A stretch of 55,871 bases of DNA from an uncultured Verrucomicrobiota bacterium (GCA_903835555.1 CAILNN010000201.1:1-55871), one strand, 5' to 3'. Counted from the first letter of the stretch, positions 8,771 through 17,892 are shown. The notes: generated by a model from the letters alone, not told the origin. Numbers and translations are program-made.

Positions 8771-9196
8771 ATGACCATGACCACCGCCGCTGACAATCCT
8801 GTCTGGCTCGCCAAAACCCAGGAGCTCTGTTCCATACTGCTGGAATTGCCGGAATTTCAATTAATCCGCGCGAGCGTTGAACGATTTGCCGCAGACCCCA
8901 ACCTGCGTGAGCAACTCACCGAGCTCAATGAAAAGGGAAACAGCCTCCAACAGCGTCAACAGTTTGGCGTGCCGCTGGATGACGATGAAGTCGCGCAATT
9001 CGAAACGCTGCGGGATGGGTTTCTAGATAATCCGGTCGCTCGCCAGTTTTTAGACGCCCAAGAGTCCATGCGCCGATTCCAAATGGTGGTGGGCGAACAT
9101 GTCGCTAAGACCTTTGAACTCGGTCGAATTCCGACAGCAGATGATTTTCCCGAGGACTGTGGTGAAGGCTGTGGCTGCGATTCCGAGGAAGCGTAA
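8771..9196 (+). CDS. YlbF/YmcA-family protein with C-terminal cysteine tail
   Basis: 141 residues, almost wholly helical, fitting the YlbF/YmcA (DUF964) family by WLAKTQELCSILLELPEFQ, LREQLTELNEKG and ARQFLDAQESMRRFQMVVGEH. In Bacillus the relatives YlbF, YmcA and YaaT form a complex that binds iron-sulfur clusters and helps RNase Y-dependent mRNA maturation. Here the tail CGEGCGCDSEEA places cysteines at about 130, 134 and 136, which could bind a metal or cluster; this is inference. A start two codons later (MTTAADN) is possible. It lies 83 bases after the glycosyltransferase-PHP gene. Partners YaaT and RNase Y are not in the window. Confidence 0.75.
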   Translation: MTMTTAADNPVWLAKTQELCSILLELPEFQLIRASVERFAADPNLREQLTELNEKGNSLQQRQQFGVPLDDDEVAQFETLRDGFLDNPVARQFLDAQESMRRFQMVVGEHVAKTFELGRIPTADDFPEDCGEGCGCDSEEA

Positions 9197-9409
9197 CTGG
9201 CTCGGTAAACGATTCGCGTTAGGTTGGGCAAGATCAAGCCTCAGGACTGCTGACCTCATGGAAGTGTCGTGGCCCCGACTGGTTGAAAAGCGCGGCGAAT
9301 AACCGTACCACCGACAGTCCTATCGGATGTATCGCAGGTCACCAGACCTCCCCGTCCGCCCGAACCGTGCCCCACTGCAAACGAAAAGCCGAGCACACTT
9401 AAAGTCAGC

Positions 9410-9514
9410 GCACACCCCGTTGGGGTTGAAAGAATCTTAAACGATCACCCAGGGTAGGCCCTCAGACGGGCCAACCCTGGGCTTTGTTTCTCAACCCCCA
9501 TTGGGGTGGGCAGA
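9410..9514 (+). repeat. Palindromic repeat, family P, copy 2
   Basis: A nested palindrome. The outer arms ACCCCGTTGGGGTTGA and TCAACCCCCATTGGGGT surround a core stem at 9448-9481 (CCCAGGGTAGGCCC paired with GGGCCAACCCTGGG, loop TCAGAC, one A-A mismatch). It fills much of the 9197-9607 gap between the converging YlbF-like and gspD genes. I see no gene in that gap. Confidence 0.9.
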
Positions 9515-9607
9515 GGTAAAATCGGCGTCTCCTTTCCTTTCATCTTTTGGGGACCACCTTTTTTCATCCTCTTCATTGCGCAAAGCGCGAGGTCAGAAGT
9601 CCTGAGC

Positions 9608-12001
9608 TTATTTCTTCCAGCCGCTCTTACCGTCGAGCTTGGCCGCCTTTTCCCGCGAGGCTTTCTCCTGGGCTTCGAAGTTGATTTCCAGTTCGCGAAT
9701 ATCACCGCTTTCATGTTGCTGGCGCTCAGCCAGTTTGGCGGCCTCGCGCGGGCTGGTGAGGATGGTGGGACGAATCAGGACCATCAGTTCGCTTTTTGAG
9801 GAAGATCGATTATCCGTTTTGAACAGGTAACCGAGAACGGGGATGTCTTTCAGGAAAGGAACCCCTGAACTGGCGCGATCACGTTGGTTATTGATATAGC
9901 CGCCGAGCAAGATGGAATCACCACTCATAACGGAGACGACAGAGTTGGCGCTTTTCTGCGACGTCTGGGGAGGGATGCCGGTGGAAGTATCGACGGTACC
10001 GACCACGCTATCGATCGATTGCTGCACTTGCATGACGACCAAACCATCGGGAGTGATGTAAGGTTGAACCGACAAGCGGATGCCGACTGGCAAGGATGAA
10101 TAGGTGTAACTCTCCGAGCCTCCATAGCTGTACCCGCCCTGGCGATACGGGATGGAATCACCGACAAAGAATTCTGCCTGGGTAGCGTGAGAGGTAATAA
10201 TTCGGGGGCGTTGGATGATTTCCGTACGCGAATCGCTGGCCGCTGCGCTTACCACGGCATTCCAGTTCTTGCCCAACTGCGCCACGTATCCAAAACCATC
10301 TGCCGTGGGAAGATTGGTAATACCACTCGTAAGGGAGCTGATGGCACTCAATGGGGTCGTCTTGCTTGGATTATTGACCGCTCCAGCACCCAAAACACTT
10401 GGCTTAGAACCAAAGGACTTCACGCTTTGGCCGCCACTGGCCGACCAATCCAATCCTTTGGAGAGGTCCACGGTCATGATAACCCCTTCGATCAATACCT
10501 GAGGAAGCAGCGTATCCACCTTTTCGAGAACTCGCTTGATCGTCGCCATATCTTTCTTGTTGGCATAGACAATCAGTGAATTCCCTCGCATATCGGGGGT
10601 AATCTGGGCGTCGCCCACTAGCGGTTCGACGTCGCCTCGCTGTCCACCGCTTCGATTGGCCGAATTATAGCGCTGCTGGAAGGTTCCGCCAGCACCGGCT
10701 GCCGGTGCGGTCGTGCGAACTGGGGCGGCCACCTGCATGGGGCTGATCGCCCCAGAATCGGATGCCCCGACGGGAGTAAATCCTTCATTGGAGTATGTCC
10801 CATAGCCACCGGTTCCGTAACTGGTTCCGCCTGTACCATAACCGCCAGTGCCATAGCCACCCGTTCCGAATCCGCCTGTTCCGAATCCACCGGACCGAAT
10901 ACCACCCGAGGTGCCCAGACCACCCGAACGACCCAGCCCCCCTCCGCCAGCACCGAAGCCGCCCGCTCCTGTTCTACCAACCCCTGCCCCACCAAATCCG
11001 CCGCCACCGCCACCGCCGATCACGGCACTCATCGTTGCGTAGATGTCTTCCACGCGACCGTATTTAATGGGAATGACCTCCAGCTCGTAGGTCTGCTCAG
11101 GCACGACATCGACCTTGGCGAGCATTTCCAGCATTCGCTTAATATTAATCGCATAATCGCGAATAATCAGAGTTTTAGCTGAAGGAAGTCCGATAATGCC
11201 ATTTTGGTTCTTGGCGAATTGGCGACAAAGATCGGCGGCTTCCTCGACCTGCATGTGCTTCACCTGCACAATGTGGGTGGTGTAAACGCTGGCCTCGGGA
11301 TAATTGGTCGAACTGGTAAATTTGCTGAAGGCTTCACCTTCCTGGCCGGCTGAAGCTGAGGGGACAGCCAAGACAACCTTTTCGCCCGTCGGCACGATGG
11401 TGACACCGTTCAAGGCGAGAATGGTGTCAAAAATCTGGACCAATTCGTCGTGAGTCAAGCTGGTCACTGGCTTGAAATCAATCTGGGGTGTCGGCAGACC
11501 GGGGCCCCGGAGGACGGTCTTCTTGGCAACTTCCGAATATTGGTCGAGGAACTGGTTGAGGTCCATTTTCCGGAACTCGATGATATCATCGCTATCCCCA
11601 CCGGTGACATCGTCGCCCGGGGCGTTGGTTGCCCCGTTGGCCGCCGCAACGGCCGCCTCGGTCGAGGCATTAGCCGCTGCTGCTGCCGCTGCGGCGGCGG
11701 CGGCACTCGGCGGTTGGGCGGTTGGGACACCGGGGCGCACTTGCGCATTAGGACGGACTGCACCCGGAAACGCCGGTCCGCCAGGTGCAGCGTTCGTTGC
11801 GGCACCTGGAGGCCGACGAAGCGCGGGCGGGTTACCAGTAACCGGACGACCGGGAGCCGGAAGGTTTGGACCGATGGTAGGGCGTGCGGATGGAGCCGTC
11901 GGATCGCCTGGCGGGGTTGGGCCGGGAGGCGTTGGGTCCTGAGCCAATATCACACCGGCAAACAGCGGCGGGACAAAGAAGAGCGAGCGGAATGCGTTCA
12001 C
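9608..12001 (-). CDS. gspD: Type II secretion system secretin GspD-like
   Basis: A 797-residue outer-membrane secretin, the channel of the T2SS. A GTG start at 11999-12001 gives a signal peptide (FRSLFFVPPLFAGVILAQ). A Pro/Ala-rich segment (about 21-135) precedes the N-domains (from DIIEFRKMDLNQFLDQY near 137), which include VKHMQVEEAADLCRQFA and KTLIIRDYAINIKRMLEML. Residues of about 330-405 form a Gly/Tyr-rich low-complexity insert. The secretin core follows at about 490-735, with VLIEGVIMTVDLSKGLDW, RPRIITSHATQAEFFVGD, SVMSGDSILLGGYI and the signature VPFLKDIPVLGYLFKT. It is the last gene of the operon, 8 bases after the GspM-like gene. The Pro-rich N-terminus and Gly/Tyr insert are longer than in enterobacterial GspD. 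Confidence 0.92.
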   Translation of the reverse strand: MNAFRSLFFVPPLFAGVILAQDPTPPGPTPPGDPTAPSARPTIGPNLPAPGRPVTGNPPALRRPPGAATNAAPGGPAFPGAVRPNAQVRPGVPTAQPPSAAAAAAAAAAANASTEAAVAAANGATNAPGDDVTGGDSDDIIEFRKMDLNQFLDQYSEVAKKTVLRGPGLPTPQIDFKPVTSLTHDELVQIFDTILALNGVTIVPTGEKVVLAVPSASAGQEGEAFSKFTSSTNYPEASVYTTHIVQVKHMQVEEAADLCRQFAKNQNGIIGLPSAKTLIIRDYAINIKRMLEMLAKVDVVPEQTYELEVIPIKYGRVEDIYATMSAVIGGGGGGGFGGAGVGRTGAGGFGAGGGGLGRSGGLGTSGGIRSGGFGTGGFGTGGYGTGGYGTGGTSYGTGGYGTYSNEGFTPVGASDSGAISPMQVAAPVRTTAPAAGAGGTFQQRYNSANRSGGQRGDVEPLVGDAQITPDMRGNSLIVYANKKDMATIKRVLEKVDTLLPQVLIEGVIMTVDLSKGLDWSASGGQSVKSFGSKPSVLGAGAVNNPSKTTPLSAISSLTSGITNLPTADGFGYVAQLGKNWNAVVSAAASDSRTEIIQRPRIITSHATQAEFFVGDSIPYRQGGYSYGGSESYTYSSLPVGIRLSVQPYITPDGLVVMQVQQSIDSVVGTVDTSTGIPPQTSQKSANSVVSVMSGDSILLGGYINNQRDRASSGVPFLKDIPVLGYLFKTDNRSSSKSELMVLIRPTILTSPREAAKLAERQQHESGDIRELEINFEAQEKASREKAAKLDGKSGWKK

Positions 12002-12009
12002 GAGAGAGC

Positions 12010-12756
12010 CTATTTTTTATTGGCCGACGGATTCGTAGCCGACGGGCGGTTGGTCGATGCGAGTCCTCTGGGGCCATTGGTCCCGGGATTCCTGGCGGGT
12101 AAATTGGAATTACCCGCTTTTATTGGGGCGTTGGTCTTGGGCAACACCGTTGTCTTCGCTGTGCTTTGCTGGGCGGGAATTGCCGCAGCGGCCGGTGGAG
12201 CGATAACCTTCTTTTGGAAACTGGCCACCAAGGAAAGTTTAGCCATCAAGCGCTGCTGGCTGGGGTCCAATCCGAGGTTGTTCATGTCGCGAACCCGGAT
12301 CATCGAATCACCCGAACCGAGTGCGTGAAGGAAACCGATCAGTTCATCTTCGCCAGCAACGACATCGACGACCGCCACCTCTTCATTGAAGAAGGCGTTG
12401 GTAGGCCCATAGCCGCGGGTTGCGGTGAGCCGGGTGATATTGATATTGTGATTGAAGGCCTCGGTTTGGATGGTTGCCTGGACACGATTCGCCTGGTCTT
12501 CCTCCAAGACTCCACCGGCTCCCTTTTTCTCCAACTCAGCGAGGCGAGTCTTATAATCCTTGGCCTTGGCAATTTCTTTCCGAAAGTTCGCGCAACGCGC
12601 CTCCGCCTTTTCCAGTTCGGTATTGACCTGGGACCATTCGGAAAAATACGGCCAGATGAACCAGTAGTTGAAAACCAGAGCCAGGAGGACCAGACCGGCC
12701 AGAACGGCACGCCGCTCCTGCGGTTGCAGATTGAGCTTGTCGAGCCAGGTGGTCAT
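12010..12756 (-). CDS. GspM/PilO-like T2SS assembly protein
   Basis: 248 residues. A short cytoplasmic N-terminus (MTTWLDKLNLQPQERRAVL) leads into one membrane segment at about 18-36 (GLVLLALVFNYWFIWPYF), then a coiled coil (TELEKAEARCANFRKEIAKAKDYKTRLAELEKKG) and a ferredoxin-like periplasmic domain (INITRLTATRGYGPTNAFFN). This is the layout of PilO and GspM, which pair with PilN/GspL in the inner-membrane platform. The C-terminal 60 residues are a Pro/Ala/Asn-rich tail. The start overlaps the stop of the upstream GspL-like gene by ATGA, which implies translational coupling. Assignment is by architecture and position rather than strong motifs. Confidence 0.75.
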   Translation of the reverse strand: MTTWLDKLNLQPQERRAVLAGLVLLALVFNYWFIWPYFSEWSQVNTELEKAEARCANFRKEIAKAKDYKTRLAELEKKGAGGVLEEDQANRVQATIQTEAFNHNINITRLTATRGYGPTNAFFNEEVAVVDVVAGEDELIGFLHALGSGDSMIRVRDMNNLGLDPSQQRLMAKLSLVASFQKKVIAPPAAAAIPAQQSTAKTTVLPKTNAPIKAGNSNLPARNPGTNGPRGLASTNRPSATNPSANKK

Positions 12757-14129
12757 GGGCTTTCCGAGCGGCGCAAGACCGCTTCAAAGTCCCACGCGGA
12801 TGGTCCGGCCTGGGAACGGATATTGGCAGGCGTCACGCTGGCAAAGAGCGGCTGTCCGTCAATCATCACCTTTTTAAGTTCTGAATTAAAACGGGTCACG
12901 TCGGGAATATTTTCCGCCGGGACGGTCCCAAGGAGCTTCAGCGTGCGCCCCTTGTCAAAATTCAACCGTGAAAGCGTCATGGACTCAGGGAGACGCTCCA
13001 CTGCGGCACGCCAGGCATTCAGGGCAGCGAAGCGCAGGTCGATTTGCCCTTGGATCACCGTGATACGCTCTTTTAGCTGGAGGGTGTTGGTATAGGTTTT
13101 TCCCAGGGAAACAGCCTCGGCGCGGGTATCGTCCAGTTGATGCTCCTGATATTTGAGAACGGCGAAATAGCAAAAAACAAAGAATAGATAGGTAATCCCC
13201 ACGTTACCAAGGCCCTTGATCCAAAGGCGGTCGATCAGTTGATTCCTGTGGCGTGCAACGACCTCGGGTGGCACGAGAGATGACGCGGCACTCTCCAGAT
13301 GGTAAGTAGCACCGGCATGGGCCAATACCTGAGGTGCCAGTCGGGGTTCAACCTGAACCTCCTGCCCCTGCCACCTAGCGAGTGGCTCGGTCAGCAAATG
13401 AGCCGCTTCGGGCGAACCTCTCAGGTGGACCGGGGGCACCGCCTGCAACCAACCCGCCAATTCTCCGCCCCAAGCTCCGCAGGCCAATTGTTGAAGCAAC
13501 TGTTCTGCTCCGGCATCCCCCTCTGCCAAGCGAATCAGGGTGACCTCGCGCCAGATACCACCTACCCTCCAGGCAGCCAAAACGGTCCGTTCCGATTGGC
13601 TGTCCTCGACTAATATCCAAATGCCGTCCTCAGTGGGCTGGAGGGACCGCAATTCACGAACCAAAGGCACATCCAGGCAATGGGCGATGAATCCACCAAC
13701 CTCAAGGCCTCCGAGGAACTCTTCAACGGCATTGCGCGCTGCAACAACGACCAAGACCGTAGAAAGGCCTTCGGGTGATCGCTCCAAAACTTCAAAAGTC
13801 CAGACAACCTGGGCGGTTGGAAGGGGCGAGACCTTCTCCAACTCGAACTCCACCATGCTGGGAATTTCGTCCGCTGATCCTGCGGGCAATTGGATGACCC
13901 GCACAAACACCAATCCCGACGGGAGGCAGGCAATGTTCAGGCGAGGTTGGAGCAACTCCTGCCAGTCGCGCTGACGCGTCCCAGCGGGCAATGGTGACTC
14001 GTGAGCGGCACTGACTTCGGACGAGAAGGACAGTTTATCTTTACCAACCGCAAACATCCAAACCTGGCGGGAGTCCTTATTGCGCAGAAGAATCTGACAG
14101 CTCTTGACCCGTGAACGGTTTGTTTTCAT
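12753..14129 (-). CDS. GspL-like (PilM-PilN fused) T2SS assembly protein
   Basis: 458 residues. The first 250-300 residues resemble the actin-like cytoplasmic domain of PilM/GspL (VVWTFEVLERSPEGLSTVLV, VEFELEKVSPLP). A single membrane segment follows at about 308-328 (ITYLFFVFCYFAVLKYQ). A PilN-like periplasmic part then begins with a coiled coil and ends in LPESMTLSRLNFDKGRTLKL and LFASVTPANI. Fusion of the PilM and PilN functions in one chain is how GspL is built. It would recruit the ATPase GspE to the membrane. It is coupled by 4-base overlaps to gspE upstream and to the GspM-like gene downstream. Confidence 0.78.
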   Translation of the reverse strand: MKTNRSRVKSCQILLRNKDSRQVWMFAVGKDKLSFSSEVSAAHESPLPAGTRQRDWQELLQPRLNIACLPSGLVFVRVIQLPAGSADEIPSMVEFELEKVSPLPTAQVVWTFEVLERSPEGLSTVLVVVAARNAVEEFLGGLEVGGFIAHCLDVPLVRELRSLQPTEDGIWILVEDSQSERTVLAAWRVGGIWREVTLIRLAEGDAGAEQLLQQLACGAWGGELAGWLQAVPPVHLRGSPEAAHLLTEPLARWQGQEVQVEPRLAPQVLAHAGATYHLESAASSLVPPEVVARHRNQLIDRLWIKGLGNVGITYLFFVFCYFAVLKYQEHQLDDTRAEAVSLGKTYTNTLQLKERITVIQGQIDLRFAALNAWRAAVERLPESMTLSRLNFDKGRTLKLLGTVPAENIPDVTRFNSELKKVMIDGQPLFASVTPANIRSQAGPSAWDFEAVLRRSESP

Positions 14130-15868
14130 TCGGCGACCACCTTTACTTCTTCAACCAGAGCGCGGACATGCTCCTCATTTTGAGTCACGCGGAGCACCTC
14201 TTCGAGGGTGGTCTGACCGATCTGAACCTTTCGCCATCCGTCTTCACGAAGGGTCCGCATGTGTTGCCGTCGAGCTGCCTGGGCAATGGTGGAAGCTGCC
14301 GCCCGATTCATGACCAATGGACGGATGGCCTCGGTTACCAGGAGTAATTCGTGAATGCCTGTTCGGCCCTGATAACCGAGTTGACGGCATTCTTCGCAGC
14401 CAACTCCTTTTTGAAAAACCGTGCTGGCGATTTCGGCTTCGGGGTAGCCGATGCGGAGAAGGTAGTCGCGCTCGACCGGATGGGGACGCCGGCAGGACTT
14501 GCAAATCGTCCGGACCAGACGTTGAGCCATGACGGCTTCCAATGAGGATGCCACCAGGAACGGTTCGATCCCCATGTCGATCAACCGGGTAAAGGCGCTC
14601 GGGGCATCGTTGGTGTGGAGGGTGCTGAAAACCAAGTGGCCTGTCAGTGAGGCGCGAATCGCGATCTCGGCCGTTTCCAGATCGCGAATTTCACCCACCA
14701 TGATGATGTTGGGGTCCTGTCGCAGGATATGGCGGAGGCCGACGGCAAAGGTCAAACCGATGTCGGGTCGCACCGGAATCTGATTGATCCCCTTGAGCTC
14801 GTATTCCACCGGCTCCTCGATGGTCATGATCCGTTTGGTGACGGAATTTATCGTGCTTAAGAACGCATAAAGCGTCGTGGATTTTCCCGAACCGGTTGGA
14901 CCGGTAACCAGGAAAATACCGTGAGGCTTGACGATGAGCTCCCGGATGGCCGCGTCTTCGTCGGGCCAGAACCCGAGTTTTTCCAGACCAAAGAAGATCT
15001 TCCCACGAGTCAGCAGACGCAAGGACACGGACTCACCCCATACCGTGGGGACGGTCGAGACGCGAATATCGATTTCTTCACCTTTAATCCGGACATTGAT
15101 ACGCCCGTCCTGCGGCAGTCGCTTTTCCGCGATGTTCATGCCGCTCATCACCTTGATGCGCGAGACGAGTGCCGCCTGGTACCGCTTGATTTGGGGTGGC
15201 AGCGGCGTTTGATGCAGGATGCCGTCGATGCGGTAGCGGATTCGGAGATCGTCTTCGGAAGGTTCGAAATGAATGTCGGTGGCGCGGTCCTTAAAGGCTT
15301 CCCAAATGACCTGGTTCACGAACTTGATGACGCTCGCATCCTGGTCGTCTTCGGTGATTTCTCGGTCATCGGTCAGTTCGAGATCGATGGTTTCCTCTGC
15401 TCCCATCTCATCGAGGGTCTCGGCACCGACACCGTAGTATTTCTTCAGGGCTTTTTCGATTTCCCCCCGGGTGGCGAGCCCGAATTTCACCGGGCCCTGG
15501 CAATCAAACTGCACCGCAGCCTGCATCGCCGGATCGAAGGGATTATGGCAGGCGAGTTGCAAGACCCCATTTTCGATTCCTGCAGGCAAGACGGCAAATT
15601 GGAAGGCCGTCTTGGTGGAGACCCGTTTCCGAACGTCATTGCTGACCGTTAGCTTTGCCGCCTCCAAAAATGGCCAACCGAGTGCGGACGCCAGCCGTTG
15701 AAGGAACTGCTCCTCGGACAAACCGCCTTCCTTGGCAAAAAAGGCCAATTGCGGTTCGACATCCCCGGCGGCAGCCAGTTTACGCCAATTGTCGGACCAA
15801 CTGGTAAATTGGTCTCGGGTCGCAAGACCGGCGCGTTCGAGAATGGATTGGAGAGATGCGAAAGCCAT
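14126..15868 (-). CDS. gspE: Type II secretion ATPase GspE
   Basis: A 580-residue hexameric ATPase that powers pseudopilus assembly. The start is the ATG at 15866-15868 (MAFASLQSILERAGL); an upstream in-frame extension would overlap pgpA and has no family match. It has an N-terminal MshEN/T2SSE_N domain (LASALGWPFLEAAKL), then the catalytic domain with Walker A GPTGSGKSTT near 322, the Asp box, Walker B IIMVGEIRDLETAEIA near 385, the His box HLVFSTLHTNDAPSAF, and a tetracysteine zinc site (CKSC near 455 and CEEC further on). The zinc motif separates GspE/PilB types from retraction ATPases. It heads the gsp part of the operon, 77 bases after pgpA, and overlaps the next gene by ATGA. Confidence 0.95.
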   Translation of the reverse strand: MAFASLQSILERAGLATRDQFTSWSDNWRKLAAAGDVEPQLAFFAKEGGLSEEQFLQRLASALGWPFLEAAKLTVSNDVRKRVSTKTAFQFAVLPAGIENGVLQLACHNPFDPAMQAAVQFDCQGPVKFGLATRGEIEKALKKYYGVGAETLDEMGAEETIDLELTDDREITEDDQDASVIKFVNQVIWEAFKDRATDIHFEPSEDDLRIRYRIDGILHQTPLPPQIKRYQAALVSRIKVMSGMNIAEKRLPQDGRINVRIKGEEIDIRVSTVPTVWGESVSLRLLTRGKIFFGLEKLGFWPDEDAAIRELIVKPHGIFLVTGPTGSGKSTTLYAFLSTINSVTKRIMTIEEPVEYELKGINQIPVRPDIGLTFAVGLRHILRQDPNIIMVGEIRDLETAEIAIRASLTGHLVFSTLHTNDAPSAFTRLIDMGIEPFLVASSLEAVMAQRLVRTICKSCRRPHPVERDYLLRIGYPEAEIASTVFQKGVGCEECRQLGYQGRTGIHELLLVTEAIRPLVMNRAAASTIAQAARRQHMRTLREDGWRKVQIGQTTLEEVLRVTQNEEHVRALVEEVKVVAE

Positions 15869-15945
15869 ACTGCCGTTTGTTCGTGCAGGGTCTAACAGTC
15901 GGCTCCCCAAAAAGTTGCGACGATCCTTGGGGGGAAGGGAATCAT

Positions 15946-16488
15946 TCAAGCCCACTCGGGCAGCGCCAATAGAATCAACGAGGCAATAAAGGCTGCCAGC
16001 AAGTCGTCCGCGACGATTCCCCAACCACCTGGAAGGCACTGCAACTGGGCAATCGGCCATGGTTTGAAGATGTCGAACAGACGAAAGCCGAGAAACCCCA
16101 GCACCCACCCGGCGCAGTTATGGAGCTTAGGGATATGCCCCGGATCGCCCAAGATTCCCGGGTGCAGCCAGATGGGCAGAGCGAAGGCCAGCGGCATGGC
16201 GACGATTTCGTCCAAGACTACCGATGGCGGGTCTTCTCGTCCCAATAGCTTTTCCGCTTTGGAACACACCGGCACAGCCACTGCAATCGCCGAAATCAAC
16301 CCAACCGACCTTCCTATTGGTGAATCGATGGCCAGGAGGAGCCACGACCATAACAACCCGACCACAGAACCCCAGGTGCCGGGTCCTGGTTTGAGCCTGC
16401 CGCTGCCGAACCCTTCAGCGACCCACAAAATGCAACGGTCCATCCCATTCAACCGACTGGGCGGGGCGCTCAACTCGCCTTCGGTCAT
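15946..16488 (-). CDS. pgpA: Phosphatidylglycerophosphatase A
   Basis: 180 residues from the ATG at 16486-16488 (MTEGELSAPPSRL). It removes the phosphate from phosphatidylglycerophosphate to give phosphatidylglycerol. The family pattern is clear: a start like ILWVAEGFGSGRLKPGPGTWGS, then PPSVVLDEIVAMPLAFAL with the conserved Asp and Glu, FLGFRLFDIFKPWPI, and GGWGIVADDLLAAF. Three to four membrane segments are visible. The ATG overlaps the stop codon of pgsA by ATGA, so two successive steps of one pathway are translationally coupled. A longer in-frame start at 16587 exists but lies within pgsA and is not needed. Confidence 0.93.
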   Translation of the reverse strand: MTEGELSAPPSRLNGMDRCILWVAEGFGSGRLKPGPGTWGSVVGLLWSWLLLAIDSPIGRSVGLISAIAVAVPVCSKAEKLLGREDPPSVVLDEIVAMPLAFALPIWLHPGILGDPGHIPKLHNCAGWVLGFLGFRLFDIFKPWPIAQLQCLPGGWGIVADDLLAAFIASLILLALPEWA

Positions 16489-17075
16489 AGGTCGTCGAGA
16501 TACAAGCGTCGATTCCGCCAGAGATAGACACTTCCGCTCCAGAGGGTGAGCAGAGCAGCGGTCCAGGTGGATATCCGCGCCAGCCATTGGGTCCAGGGAC
16601 GCCCGTACAGTTCGGCACCCAGGAGATTTTGAGCCAAATCACCCCAATGCGGATAGCTGAGGGTCAACAGGATGGCCATGATTGCGACGATTTGAGACAC
16701 GGTCTTGTGCTTACCGTACCGCTCCGCCGCCAAAACCACCTGACGCGATGCCGCCAGTAATCGGAGGCCGGTGATCGCCAGTTCACGGGCCACAATGATC
16801 ACCACCATCCAGGCAGGAACGAGGCCTCGCTCGACAAAGGCGATAAAGGCGGTGCAGGTGAGTATCTTGTCTGCCAAAGGGTCCATCAGGATACCGAAGT
16901 GGGTAACCAATCCCCGTTGACGAGCGATTCGTCCGTCGAGGAAATCGGTTAGTGCAGCGACGCCGAAAACAAGAAAAGCGGTCGTTTCATAGCCGGGAAA
17001 ACGGGAGAAAATGATCCCGAAAAAGGCTCCCGTCAGGACAAAACGAGAAACGGTTAGTTGATTCGGGAGATTCAT
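16485..17075 (-). CDS. pgsA: CDP-diacylglycerol--glycerol-3-phosphate 3-phosphatidyltransferase
   Basis: 196 residues from the ATG at 17073-17075 (MNLPNQLTVSRFVLTGAF). It makes phosphatidylglycerophosphate from CDP-diacylglycerol and glycerol-3-phosphate. The CDP-alcohol phosphatidyltransferase signature D-x2-D-G-x2-A-R-x8-G-x3-D-x3-D is complete, beginning at DFLDGRIARQRG and ending at LMDPLADK. The N-terminal NLPNQLTVSR is typical of PgsA. There are several membrane helices. It is the first clear gene of the pgsA-pgpA-gsp run. An in-frame ORF extends upstream to 17222, but its N-terminus does not look like this family. Confidence 0.95.
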   Translation of the reverse strand: MNLPNQLTVSRFVLTGAFFGIIFSRFPGYETTAFLVFGVAALTDFLDGRIARQRGLVTHFGILMDPLADKILTCTAFIAFVERGLVPAWMVVIIVARELAITGLRLLAASRQVVLAAERYGKHKTVSQIVAIMAILLTLSYPHWGDLAQNLLGAELYGRPWTQWLARISTWTAALLTLWSGSVYLWRNRRLYLDDL

Positions 17076-17225
17076 GTACTTGCGACACCGGCGACAATCC
17101 ATATCGCAAGAATTGAGGTCAAGGCGAGCTAAAGCGGAGGAGGTGGGAAGGGATTGCGGACTAAATAGTTGAATTTGATTTATTTTTGAACCAACCTGTT
17201 GCGATGGCCACCTCGAAAACATGCC

Positions 17226-17756
17226 CTAAAACTGCTCCTCCTTGTCTTTGAACAGGACATTGAAGGTGGTCAAGGAGCCGTAGCACTTGGTGATGTACTG
17301 TTGCCAGTCAAACTTTTCAGCGCTGGTCAGGTTTTCACTGGCGTTGATCTTTTGCTCCAGCACGCGGAGGTTGTTTCGCACCATAACGATTTTGTGGAAG
17401 AAAACCTCGAGCTCGATCTCCTTGGTTGCCAGGGTGGGATCCTGGGGGTGCAGGACCAATTTTCCCCCGCGCCATTTGGGAGCCAGGCTTCGAGCTTGCG
17501 TGTCCGGCTTTTCCAACCCGAGTCGGTCGGCCAGGGCTTCGACGGTTTCTTCAATCAGTCGAGCCAGGGGAACATGCAGTGCCGATAATTGCGCCTGCGG
17601 TTCAGCGGGCATGAGCGAGCTGGACTCGGGCTCCACCGGCTTTCGTCCATCGCTAAAAAGGATTTCAGCGGCGTGTTCATTGATGGCTTTTACAACGCCC
17701 GATCCATACTGGGGATGTACCACCGACATGCCGAGACGCAATTCCGTCAGTTTCAT
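17226..17756 (-). CDS. Conserved hypothetical protein with CarD/Tudor-like N-terminus
   Basis: 176 residues from the ATG at 17754-17756 (MKLTELRLGMSVVHPQYG). Residues 5-45 resemble a small beta-barrel of the CarD or UvrD-Tudor type (GMSVVHPQYGSGVVKAI, AEILFSDGRKPVEPE), a fold often used to bind proteins or RNA polymerase. The C-terminal half is mostly helical, with WRGGKLVLHPQDPTLATKEI, EVFFHKIVMVRNNLRVLEQK and FDWQQYITKCYGSLTTFN. The C-terminal block looks strongly constrained, but I do not recognise a named family. It lies upstream of pgsA on the same strand, with 150 bases to the pgsA ATG. A DNA- or RNA-related role is possible, not shown. Confidence 0.7.
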   Translation of the reverse strand: MKLTELRLGMSVVHPQYGSGVVKAINEHAAEILFSDGRKPVEPESSSLMPAEPQAQLSALHVPLARLIEETVEALADRLGLEKPDTQARSLAPKWRGGKLVLHPQDPTLATKEIELEVFFHKIVMVRNNLRVLEQKINASENLTSAEKFDWQQYITKCYGSLTTFNVLFKDKEEQF

Positions 17757-17892
17757 GGGCCTAGGTAAGCCGTCTTGAGGGTCGCAGGAAATCAAATTCC
17801 CTCTAGTGCGAGCGGACCCCTGCCCTGACTACGTTCCGTCTGGTGGAATTTAGCGCTTTTCGCTTTACCACTGTTTCGACGAAGCTTCGTCG

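Noticed and set aside
10790..11010. Tandem DNA repeat inside gspD
   Set aside because: The repetitive GG[YF]GTGG codons encode the Gly/Tyr-rich insert of the secretin; it is coding low complexity, not a separate repeat element or CRISPR.
11450..12328. Plus-strand frames over the gspD N-terminus
   Set aside because: They arise from the Pro/Ala-rich, GC-rich low-complexity coding sequence of gspD on the minus strand.
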